Positions 1-5,844 of a stretch of 8,333 nt of DNA are shown here, in pieces. Each line of letters starts with the position of its first letter. The stretch's first letter is position 1. The position numbers were made by a program, and so were the translations under genes. The notes under the pieces are model-generated. The model was given only the letters and a program-made list of their open reading frames with translations, was not told the DNA's origin and searched no databases. The DNA is from Campylobacterales bacterium. Lineage in GTDB: Bacteria > Campylobacterota > Campylobacteria > Campylobacterales > QNZT01. The stretch is from positions 1 to 8,333 of the forward strand of contig JALWRO010000057.1 in NCBI GenBank assembly GCA_027080605.1, written 5' to 3'.

Positions 1-1081
1 GTGGTACAGGAAACGGCGGCGGAAACGGGGATAACGGCGCAGCAACCGGCGGCGCAGGTGACAACGGAAATAACGGAAACGGAAACGGGGATAACGGAAA
101 TACCGCCGGAAACAACGGAGGAAACGTAATGCCGGGCAAAACGGCGGTAACGGCGCCGGAGACAACGGCAATGCAGGGCAAAACGGTGACAATAACGGAA
201 ACAGTGCCGGCAGCAACGGTGATAACGGCAATAACCCTGGAAACAGCGGCGGATCAGGAGGCGCAGGCGGTAACGGCAGCGGCACCGGAGGAAACGGAAA
301 TACAGGCGAGGGTGGAAACGGCGGCAATGCAGAAAATCCGCTGACAGTCGCAGGTACGCGAAACCTGACCAAATCAACCGATATAGACCGTTTCTATCTC
401 AATGTCCAAAAAGAGATTCGCCCGGAAGATACCAACCTGATCCCCTACTTCTTTGCGGGTGTCGGTTATGAGCATGTCAACGACAAAAATCTCGGTCTGG
501 AATCGCAGGGCTTTTTCAATACCGGAGGTGGTCTGAAATACAGCCTCAACGAAAAATTCAGACTCGTATCGGAAGCAAAAGTGATCAAAAAATTCAAAGA
601 TCATGATCTGGATGTCGTCGCCATGCTGGGAGTGGGTCTGCTTTTTGGCGAAAAAGGTGAAGCAACACCGGAAAAAGAAGCAGAGCAACTCGCTTCGGCT
701 GACGAACCGAAACCGGAAAGTCAGGATCTGACGACCATTATCATCGACGATGAACCGCAACCGAAAAGTGAAGTCTCCGCACCGCCGGTACCTGCCGTGA
801 CACAACCTATCGAAAGGGTACGTCTGGATCTGAATGAACTACACCACGCCGGAGACTACTATGTGCAGGTTGCAGCTGTCTCTTCCAACCACTCGACGAA
901 GAGACTTGTTCACAAACTCGAACAGCAGAATCTGCGTGTTGTCGTCAAAACGGCAACTGTCCGTGGGAGAAAAATCAAACGTATTTTGGTCGGTCCTTAT
1001 ATGCAGCGTTCGGAAGCCAAAGCAGATTTGCCGAAAGTACGCAGAGTCGCCAAAGGCGCTTTTATCAAAAAGCTTCCGTAA
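1..1081 (+). CDS. OmpA-like outer-membrane beta-barrel protein with Gly/Asn-rich loop and C-terminal SPOR domain; 5' end off the window, apparent frameshift
   Basis: Partial gene entering from the left edge. From position 3 the third frame reads Gly/Asn/Asp-rich repeats to about 125; from about 128 the same style continues in the second frame to a TAA at 1079-1081, so one base seems to be missing near 126. After the repeat come about five amphipathic strands (around FYLNVQKEI, IPYFFAGVGYEHV, FFNTGGGLKYSL, FRLVSEAKVI and VVAMLGVGLLFG, the last ending near 649), as in the end of an 8-stranded OmpA-type barrel. Then follows an acidic, proline-containing periplasmic linker (about 650-850) and a SPOR domain (851-1078: YYVQVAAV at its start, VGPYMQRSEA near its end). 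SPOR domains bind peptidoglycan denuded of stem peptides; here it would replace the usual OmpA-type anchor. Likely role: envelope tethering plus surface exposure of the repeat. The barrel and SPOR calls are from pattern recognition; the N-terminus and signal peptide are unseen. Read literally, the upstream frame stops at 342-344. Confidence 0.75.
3..336 (+). repeat. Gly/Asn-rich low-complexity coding repeat
   Basis: Degenerate units built on GGA-AAC, GGN-GAT-AAC and GGC-AAT codons give about 110 visible residues of Gly, Asn and Asp with some Ala, Ser, Gln and Thr, and the tract continues beyond the left edge. The octapeptide NGNAGQNG occurs at 164-187 and, with one base missing, at 123-145. 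The tract precedes strands that fit beta-4 to beta-8 of an OmpA-like barrel, which would place it in extracellular loop 2. Such tracts are prone to slippage and length change. Confidence 0.8.
123..130 (+). other. Apparent 1-bp deletion (frameshift) in the repeat
   Basis: The sequence AACGTAATGCC at 123-133 parallels AACGGCAATGCA at 164-175, but with only one G or GC base where the second copy has a full GGC codon. Adding one base would read Asn-Gly-Asn-Ala and join the upstream Gly/Asn frame to the downstream barrel/SPOR frame. Without it, translation continues in a Thr/Ala/Glu-rich frame and stops at 342-344. No canonical slippery heptamer is visible. It may be a sequencing error, a real mutation or an off state. 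Confidence 0.75.
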
Positions 1082-1110
1082 CCTTTGGGACGAAAAAGAA
1101 GAAGATACAA

Positions 1111-1138
1111 AGAGAAGTGGTGATTACTTCTCTTTTTT
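1111..1138 (+). terminator. Rho-independent terminator of the outer-membrane protein gene, possibly bidirectional
   Basis: A perfect 8-bp stem, AGAGAAGT (1111-1118) with ACTTCTCT (1126-1133), encloses a 7-nt loop and is followed by T1134-T1138 on the plus strand. It starts 30 bp after the TAA of the outer-membrane protein gene. The distal arm and T-run lie inside the last codons of dnaJ on the other strand. On the minus strand the same stem is followed by T-rich sequence (TTGTATCTTCTTCTTTTT), so it may also end dnaJ transcripts. Confidence 0.7.
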
Positions 1139-2269
1139 GAACCAGTTTTTCACCCTGTCGACAATACCTTCAAAAAGGTTTTCATGAGGAGTGCTTTCCA
1201 CACCAAAAGAGTCTCCAAGTTTCATCAACAACTCTTTTTGCTCCTCATTCAGTTTTTTCGGATAGACTATTTTAATCTGCACAATCAAATCACCGCGTCC
1301 GCGTCCATGTACATCGTCTATACCCTCTCCCCGTAAAATAAACTGCTCTTTGTCTTTGACACCGACAGGAATTTCGATCTCTTTTTTGCCGCGCAGTGTC
1401 GGAACCTCGATATCACCGCCAAGTGCCGCCTGTGTAAAGAAAATAGGCACTTCGATATATACATTCTGACCGTCACGGACAAAATGCTCATCTTCCCTGA
1501 CCCGAATCAACACATAGAGATCACCGCGACGTCCATGTTTATCAACATTGCCTTTACCACTGACACGAATACGGTTTCCGTGATCGACACCTGCCGGAAT
1601 CTGTACGGTAGTGGTCGCTTCTTCTTCGATAAACCCTTCTCCCCTGCAGGCATCACATTTGTGTGCGACAACAACACCTTCTCCGTGACAGACATCACAC
1701 GTCTGGGCAAATGTCATGAAGCCCTGACGGTAATAGACTTGTCCACGACCGCTGCATTCCGGACAGGTTTTCGGGTTTTTGTCACGGTCTCCTGTACCTT
1801 CGCATACATCACAAATGGTTTTGAAACGGTAGGTGATCGTTTTTTCGCATCCAAACACCGCTTCGTTGAAATCGAGTGTAATATCCGTTTCGATATCGAG
1901 CGGGTATTTTTGACTGCTTCCACTCTGACGACCGCCGAAACCGCCGCCGAATCCCCCACCGAACACAGATTCGAAAATGGACCCAAGATCGCCCATAATA
2001 TCTTCCATATTCATGTCACTGAAGTGGCTGAATCCCTGATTTTCCAGTCCCGCCATACCGTACCTGTCATAGACGGAACGTTTTTGTGGATCACTTAAAA
2101 CCTGATAGGCTTCATTAACCAGTTTGAACTTCTCTTCCGCTTCTTTGTCTCCCTGATTTCTGTCGGGATGGTATTTGAGTGCCAGTTTGCGATACGCTTT
2201 TTTAATCTCATTTTCATTGGCATCTCTGCTTATTTCCAATAATTCGTAATAATCAACTTCCATTGCCAT
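1124..2269 (-). CDS. dnaJ: Chaperone protein DnaJ (Hsp40)
   Basis: Cytosolic co-chaperone that binds unfolded clients and stimulates the ATPase of DnaK. From the start chosen here it is 381 aa, a normal length, with full type I architecture: J-domain (about 5-70) with HPD at 34-36, a short G/F region (about 99-113), a zinc-finger domain with all four CxxCxGxG motifs (C153, C169, C191, C205), and C-terminal substrate-binding domains to about 350. I chose the ATG at 2267-2269 because AAAGGTG lies about 11 nt upstream and the family normally begins just before the DYYELL-type sequence. The in-frame ATG at 2318-2320 would add 17 residues that look like untranslated leader, and the ATG at 2261-2263 is farther from the ribosome site. 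It is monocistronic here, with no dnaK or grpE beside it. I saw no CIRCE- or HAIR-type operator upstream. Confidence 0.97.
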   Translation of the reverse strand: MAMEVDYYELLEISRDANENEIKKAYRKLALKYHPDRNQGDKEAEEKFKLVNEAYQVLSDPQKRSVYDRYGMAGLENQGFSHFSDMNMEDIMGDLGSIFESVFGGGFGGGFGGRQSGSSQKYPLDIETDITLDFNEAVFGCEKTITYRFKTICDVCEGTGDRDKNPKTCPECSGRGQVYYRQGFMTFAQTCDVCHGEGVVVAHKCDACRGEGFIEEEATTTVQIPAGVDHGNRIRVSGKGNVDKHGRRGDLYVLIRVREDEHFVRDGQNVYIEVPIFFTQAALGGDIEVPTLRGKKEIEIPVGVKDKEQFILRGEGIDDVHGRGRGDLIVQIKIVYPKKLNEEQKELLMKLGDSFGVESTPHENLFEGIVDRVKNWFKKEK

Positions 2270-2430
2270 GAAAATATACACCTTTACATTAATTTCTGAA
2301 TAACTGCGTATGTTACCCAATTAAACTAAAAAAATGCTCAAGAAGAGGCAAAACAGGGAGCAATAGATCTTCAAAAAATTTCACAAATGCCGATCTTGTA
2401 AATAGATAAATTTCATGTGAAGGATATGCT
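2270..2430. promoter_or_regulatory. Divergent intergenic region between dnaJ and the diguanylate cyclase gene
   Basis: This AT-rich gap must hold promoters for both divergent genes. A weak sigma70-like candidate for the plus-strand gene is TTCACA (2380-2385), a 17-bp spacer, then TAGATA (2403-2408), which matches the -35 well but the -10 poorly. AAGGA at 2420-2424 sits 6 nt before the GTG at 2431 and supports that start. I could not pick a convincing dnaJ promoter, and no strong inverted repeat was seen. Confidence 0.35.
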
Positions 2431-3237
2431 GTGGACCTCAGTTCTCTCAAAGTTGTCACCAATGATACGATGAAAGCGATACGAAAATTCGATATCATCA
2501 CTCCCGAACTCTTCAAAGAGACATTTATAACCAAAGCGCAGGAACATAATATTCCGCTCGATCTGGAAGAACTGGCAAACCAGTCGATGGACTTCACCCT
2601 CCATAAAGTCTATGAAATCGAAGAGCAGACAGTGGAAAATACCCAGCTCCTGCAGCAAAATATCGATATGGCAACTATCGCTATCGATCAACAGGACAGT
2701 AACCTTCTCAAACATGTGCAAAAACAGATGGAAGCGTTAAATAAAAGAATTTCCATGCTCGAAGAGCAGGTTTACCTTGACGAACTCACCAAAGCCTACA
2801 ACCGTAAATGGCTCTTTGAAAAATATCTGATCAATGAACAATTTACCAAAAACGGCACACTGGTATTTATTGATATCGACAAATTCAAACATATCAACGA
2901 TACCTACGGACATGTCACCGGCGACAAAGTACTTGCAATGATCACCAAACTGACCAGAACCATTTCCGACACCCAGACCGTCCGTTACGGCGGTGATGAA
3001 TTTATCGTCATCTCCCCTGTTCAGGACAAGCAACAGATCGAACATCAGATGCACATGCTCTCCAATACACTAGACAACAAACGTTTCAAATTTCAGGGAA
3101 ATACGTTTCAGGTACACATCTCTTACGGTATCATCAACTTCAACAGCGGTGATCATTTTCATGAAATCATCGAACAGGTCGATCAAAAGATGTACACCCA
3201 TAAAAAAGCCAAGGATTATATATCACCGAATCCATAG
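2431..3237 (+). CDS. Soluble GGDEF-domain diguanylate cyclase
   Basis: Predicted to make cyclic di-GMP from two GTP in the cytosol. The 268-aa protein has an N-terminal helical region (about 1-115, probably coiled coil at about 85-115) and a C-terminal GGDEF domain (about 115-262). Catalytic features look intact: DELTKAYNR at 117-125, FIDID with the metal-binding Asp148, Asn156, GD at 164-165, and the signature RYGGDEF at 185-191. No canonical RxxD inhibitory site is found at the expected place before the signature, so product inhibition may be weak. There is no membrane segment, PAS, GAF, REC or EAL domain; the N-terminus may be the sensor or dimerisation part. The start is GTG, supported by AAGGA 6 nt upstream. 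It converges on ribF and overlaps its 3' end by 22 bp. Its target process is unknown. Confidence 0.93.
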   Translation: MDLSSLKVVTNDTMKAIRKFDIITPELFKETFITKAQEHNIPLDLEELANQSMDFTLHKVYEIEEQTVENTQLLQQNIDMATIAIDQQDSNLLKHVQKQMEALNKRISMLEEQVYLDELTKAYNRKWLFEKYLINEQFTKNGTLVFIDIDKFKHINDTYGHVTGDKVLAMITKLTRTISDTQTVRYGGDEFIVISPVQDKQQIEHQMHMLSNTLDNKRFKFQGNTFQVHISYGIINFNSGDHFHEIIEQVDQKMYTHKKAKDYISPNP

Positions 3238-4061
3238 TGTTTTGCTTTCTCAATATCCTGTGAAATCTGCTTTTTCAGTTCATGAAGAGCCTCAAATTTT
3301 CGATTGGGGCGCAGGTACTCCAGAAAAACCACTTCCAGTTCCTTCTCGTTCACGTCCAGATTTTCATCGAGTATATGTGTCTCCACGCTGAATTGGTTAT
3401 CCGCCGAAAGCCGCTTGCCGATAAATGTCACCGAAGGATAACGCTTTTCACCGATCACCGTGCGGGTGACATAGACCCCCTCTCTGGGCAGCAGGAAATC
3501 GCCTGTCTCCAGATTACAGGTGGGATAGAGCGCTTTGCCGCCAAGCCCCTGCCCGCGTACCAGTGTGCCCCGTACGGCGTACTCCCTGCCCAGCAGCCGG
3601 TTCGCTTCTTTGATCTTTCCCACCTTTAAGAGTCGCCGTATTTTATCCGCATGTACCGACACGCCGTCGACAGCATACTCTTCAACAACCGTTACAGTAA
3701 CATCTTCCATCCGGCGTAAAAGTGCGGGATCTCCTGCCCTCTCTTTGCCGAACCGAAAATCGTACCCGACGACGATTTTTCGCAACCGGGGGAAAAGCCT
3801 GCGCAGATAGTGCAGAAAATCGGCGGCTTCCATACCGCGAATTGCAGCGAAATCCAGGAAAAAGCACGGTTGCTCCACATGGCGGCAACGCTCCAGACCA
3901 GGTGTTAGCGCGGGAGAAAAGCCCTTGTCGACCACCAGCAGCGCTCCGTTTTCATCGAGTTCGGCAAGCAGCTTTCTGTGCGCGGTGTGCAACCCGTCAA
4001 AACCGCCAATGGCAATCGATGTAATTTTATCGTTTTCGGAAGTGGTAGAAAATTTCAGCAT
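3216..4061 (-). CDS. ribF: Bifunctional riboflavin kinase / FMN adenylyltransferase
   Basis: Converts riboflavin to FMN and then FAD with ATP, in the cytosol. The 281-aa protein has an N-terminal nucleotidyltransferase domain with GGFDGLHTAH at 19-28 (the common family form is HxGH, here HTAH) and VVGYDFRFGKERAG at 97-110. The C-terminal kinase domain (about 157-276) shows LLGREY, the PTCN motif at 180-183, EGVY at 194-197 and the ending pattern of conserved Leu, Gln and Asp residues. The ATG at 4059-4061 lies inside tlyA, giving a 35-bp overlap, and an AGAGGGA-type ribosome site is immediately upstream, so translation is probably coupled to tlyA. The next Met is residue 77, too late. The 3' end overlaps the convergent diguanylate cyclase gene. 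By eye this gene is rather GC-rich compared with the cyclase. Confidence 0.95.
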   Translation of the reverse strand: MLKFSTTSENDKITSIAIGGFDGLHTAHRKLLAELDENGALLVVDKGFSPALTPGLERCRHVEQPCFFLDFAAIRGMEAADFLHYLRRLFPRLRKIVVGYDFRFGKERAGDPALLRRMEDVTVTVVEEYAVDGVSVHADKIRRLLKVGKIKEANRLLGREYAVRGTLVRGQGLGGKALYPTCNLETGDFLLPREGVYVTRTVIGEKRYPSVTFIGKRLSADNQFSVETHILDENLDVNEKELEVVFLEYLRPNRKFEALHELKKQISQDIEKAKHYGFGDI

Positions 4062-4743
4062 TTCCCTCTTTCCCTTTCACCTGAGAATTTTCCCGTTTCA
4101 CCAGTTCCCAGCCAAGTCTGAAAGTTTCACTTTCAAACTTTTCCATCACCTGATCGATCGCTTTTTGGTTTTTGACCACACCCTTTTTGGTGCGTTTCAC
4201 TTCCCGTCCCACTTCAAACTGCGGTTTGAAAAGCAAAACAATCTCGCTTTTCGCAAGTCTGTCGATATCATGAAGTATATAACCGATGCCTACAAATGAG
4301 ACATCGCAGGTAACGACATCGAACGGTTCCAAAGCCTGAAAATCACGGATATCGGTCTCTTCCACACTGATCACACGCCTGTCACAGCGCAACACTTCAT
4401 GAAGCTGTGCTTTGCCCACATCAACTCCTGTCACACTAGAGGCGCCATTTTCCAGCAAAACCTGTACAAAACCACCCGTACTGCTGCCGATATCAAGACA
4501 TCTTTTGCCCGTAATCTCCACCGGATGGTTTTCCAGAAAACGTTTTAGTTTTTCCGCAGCGCGGCTGACGTAGAGTTTATCCTGTAAAATAGCAATCCTG
4601 GGATTCTCGCCATCGGGGATTTCATGAGAGGGTTTTCGGACAATCGTATCGTCCACCGAAACTTTCCCTTCCAGAATCAACGCTTTTGCCTGGTTGCGGC
4701 TTTGTGTGAGACGGTGATGAAAAAGATAGTGATCCAGGCGCAT
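4027..4743 (-). CDS. tlyA: TlyA family rRNA (cytidine-2'-O)-methyltransferase
   Basis: SAM-dependent methyltransferase that modifies ribosomal RNA. The family methylates 23S C1920, and longer type II members also 16S C1409; loss gives capreomycin resistance in mycobacteria and campylobacters. The 238-aa protein has an N-terminal S4 RNA-binding domain (about 1-60) and an FtsJ/RrmJ-like Rossmann domain with the SAM-binding LDIGSSTGGF at 83-92. Residues K65, D147, K173 and E230 fit the catalytic K-D-K-E set. It is shorter than the roughly 268-aa mycobacterial enzyme, in keeping with the type I form known from Campylobacter, which modifies only 23S. It is the first gene of a tlyA-ribF pair. The start ATG at 4741-4743 gives the normal MRLDHYL beginning, but only a weak GGGAA ribosome site is seen. 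Older hemolysin names for this family are misleading. Confidence 0.95.
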   Translation of the reverse strand: MRLDHYLFHHRLTQSRNQAKALILEGKVSVDDTIVRKPSHEIPDGENPRIAILQDKLYVSRAAEKLKRFLENHPVEITGKRCLDIGSSTGGFVQVLLENGASSVTGVDVGKAQLHEVLRCDRRVISVEETDIRDFQALEPFDVVTCDVSFVGIGYILHDIDRLAKSEIVLLFKPQFEVGREVKRTKKGVVKNQKAIDQVMEKFESETFRLGWELVKRENSQVKGKEGNAEIFYHFRKR

Positions 4744-4769
4744 GGTTTCCCAATCGTTAGATGTAACAA

Positions 4770-4787
4770 AGTGTAATAAAATACACT
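4770..4787. promoter_or_regulatory. Inverted repeat AGTGTA-N6-TACACT, possible operator
   Basis: Perfect 6-bp arms (4770-4775 and 4782-4787) around ATAAAA, 27 bp upstream of the tlyA start in the divergent intergenic region. It is suitably placed to control tlyA or to be bound by the neighbouring HTH-like protein. It lacks a G/C-rich stem and a T-run, so it does not resemble a terminator. Function is inferred only from position and symmetry. Confidence 0.4.
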
Positions 4788-4792
4788 ATCAA

Positions 4793-4808
4793 AAGTTAAT
4801 TTTAACTT
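4793..4808. promoter_or_regulatory. Inverted repeat AAGTTAA-TT-TTAACTT, possible operator
   Basis: Perfect 7-bp arms separated by 2 bp form a compact 16-bp palindrome 5 bp beyond the first dyad. The symmetry suits a dimeric HTH regulator. AT-rich palindromes also arise by chance in promoter DNA, so the assignment is tentative. Confidence 0.4.
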
Positions 4809-4844
4809 AATTTCCTTCATAAACACGCAAAAGCATAAACTATT

Positions 4845-4873
4845 TTCACCAAATTCCGATCTAGAAGTATAAC
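4845..4873 (+). promoter_or_regulatory. Predicted sigma70-type promoter of the small HTH gene
   Basis: TTCACC (4845-4850) and TATAAC (4868-4873) are separated by exactly 17 bp and match the consensus at 4 of 6 and 5 of 6 positions. Transcription would begin near 4880, leaving a leader of about 16 nt containing the AGGA at 4885-4888. Confidence 0.5.
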
Positions 4874-4895
4874 AAATTCAAGACAGGATAAACGA

Positions 4896-5093
4896 ATGAA
4901 AGTATCAAACAAAGAGATTGCAGCACACATCAACAAAACACCATCGGCGATTTCATATCTGAAGAAAAACAACTACGAAGAGTATCAGATTTTGAAACTG
5001 GGTGTATTGTGTAAAAAGCTCAATCTGGACAACGAAGACTTGCTCGCGATGTATACGCTCAAACAGATCGAACTTAAAAAGATCGCATCGTAA
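4896..5093 (+). CDS. Small helix-turn-helix-like protein, function unknown
   Basis: A 65-aa cytosolic protein. The N-terminal half reads like a helix-turn-helix: a helix around NKEIAAHI (5-12), a turn at NKTPS, then AISYLKKNN as the likely recognition helix, followed by more helical sequence (YEEYQILKLGVLCKKL and NEDLLAMYTLKQIELKKI). It has no signal peptide or membrane segment, one cysteine and a basic C-terminal tail. AGGA at 4885-4888 lies 7 nt before the ATG, and a good promoter candidate lies just upstream, so the ORF is probably real. Its upstream region holds two inverted repeats it might bind. It could be a Cro/XRE-like regulator or an orphan antitoxin-like DNA-binding protein, but no toxin gene is adjacent. 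It resembles short HTH proteins I loosely associate with Campylobacterota; no specific family is claimed. Confidence 0.78.
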   Translation: MKVSNKEIAAHINKTPSAISYLKKNNYEEYQILKLGVLCKKLNLDNEDLLAMYTLKQIELKKIAS

Positions 5094-5098
5094 ATTTA

Positions 5099-5124
5099 CG
5101 GTATTGATACCCGCATCAATACCG
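5099..5124. terminator. Convergent 10-bp hairpin at the ends of the HTH gene and truA
   Basis: CGGTATTGAT (5099-5108) pairs perfectly with ATCAATACCG (5115-5124) around a 6-nt loop. It begins 5 bp after the TAA of the small HTH gene and contains the truA stop codon (5116-5118). Neither strand has a proper T-run afterwards (GATCCGCG on plus, TAAATTTA on minus), so it is a weak intrinsic terminator at best. It may act in both directions or as a 3'-end stabiliser. Confidence 0.5.
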
Positions 5125-5844
5125 GATCCGCGTCAAATAGAGACCGTTTGGCGCAACCGGATCACGCACCACTTCCCGCTGACACAGCAACTGCGCTTTT
5201 AAATCCTCTTTCGTCACCGTACCATACCCGATTTTCAGTAAAAACGACACCATCAACCGAATCTGCGAACGCAGATATCCGTTTGCTTCGAAACTGAAAA
5301 TATAATCCTTTTCATGTGCATAAAAACGCGCCCTGTACATTCTGCGCACAAAGTCAGTCGTATCAGAACCGGTACGGGAAAAGAGTCTGAAGTCGTGCTC
5401 CCCTTCAAAGAGTTTCACCGCTTCATGAATTGCCGCTGCGTCGAAGGGTGCGGTATAGAGACGGTAAGGTGTGAGGAAGACACTCGGTTCCCGGTCACTG
5501 ACGATATAACGATACGTCCGTTTTTTTGCATCGTAGCGCGCATGAAAATCATCGGCGACCTGCTCGATACGGTGCACAAGAATATGCGGCAGCGCCCTGC
5601 GGTTAATATGCGTACGCAACTTCTCAAGGTCACGCTGCCAGAAAACGGGGATATCGAGGCTAATCACCTGCCCAGTCGCATGCACACCCCGGTCTGTGCG
5701 CCCGCTCGCTTCAAACGGCGCATCAATCCCCAAAGCGCGCAACGCTTCATAGAGACGGTTGGCAACAGTCGGCACGCCGCTGTTTTGTACCTGAAAACCG
5801 TAAAAGTGGCTGCCGTCATAACTGAGCGTCATTTTGACACGCAT
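5116..5844 (-). CDS. truA: tRNA pseudouridine(38-40) synthase TruA
   Basis: Isomerises uridines 38-40 of the tRNA anticodon stem-loop. The 242-aa protein has the usual length and motifs: MTLSYDGSHFYGFQVQ near the N-terminus, SGRTDRGVHA at 47-56 with catalytic Asp51, FHARYDAKKRTYRY in the middle, and RSQIRLMV near residue 195 (commonly RNQVRRMV). The start ATG (5842-5844) shares one base with the lptF/G-type stop (TGATG), and GGAG at 5853-5856 lies 8 nt upstream, so translation is likely coupled. It is the last gene of the minus-strand operon and ends within the hairpin at 5099-5124. Confidence 0.97.
   Translation of the reverse strand: MRVKMTLSYDGSHFYGFQVQNSGVPTVANRLYEALRALGIDAPFEASGRTDRGVHATGQVISLDIPVFWQRDLEKLRTHINRRALPHILVHRIEQVADDFHARYDAKKRTYRYIVSDREPSVFLTPYRLYTAPFDAAAIHEAVKLFEGEHDFRLFSRTGSDTTDFVRRMYRARFYAHEKDYIFSFEANGYLRSQIRLMVSFLLKIGYGTVTKEDLKAQLLCQREVVRDPVAPNGLYLTRIRY

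Noticed and set aside
123..131. Programmed -1 ribosomal frameshift
   Set aside because: A -1 shift would restore the frame, but no X-XXY-YYZ slippery heptamer or clear downstream stem was found; an in-gene repeat copy points to a missing base instead.
1..336. CRISPR array or tandem non-coding repeat
   Set aside because: Units are short, degenerate and codon-phased with no spacers; they encode Gly/Asn-rich protein.
129..344. 71-aa plus-strand ORF starting at ATG 129
   Set aside because: It is the out-of-phase reading of the Gly/Asn repeat (Thr/Ala/Glu-rich); it lacks its own ribosome site and is only the tail of the frameshifted reading.
374..805. 143-aa minus-strand ORF
   Set aside because: Antisense shadow of the barrel/linker coding region, with Phe/Arg-rich low-information sequence.
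1484..2098. 204-aa plus-strand ORF inside dnaJ
   Set aside because: Long but antisense to all diagnostic DnaJ motifs; no family resemblance and no ribosome site.
2270..2320. Upstream in-frame ATG extension of dnaJ (17 extra residues)
   Set aside because: The added residues do not look like a DnaJ N-terminus, and the AAAGGTG ribosome site fits the ATG at 2267-2269.
2270..2340. Heat-shock operator (CIRCE or HspR-type) upstream of dnaJ
   Set aside because: No TTAGCACTC/GAGTGCTAA or CTTGAGT/ACTCAAG arms are present.
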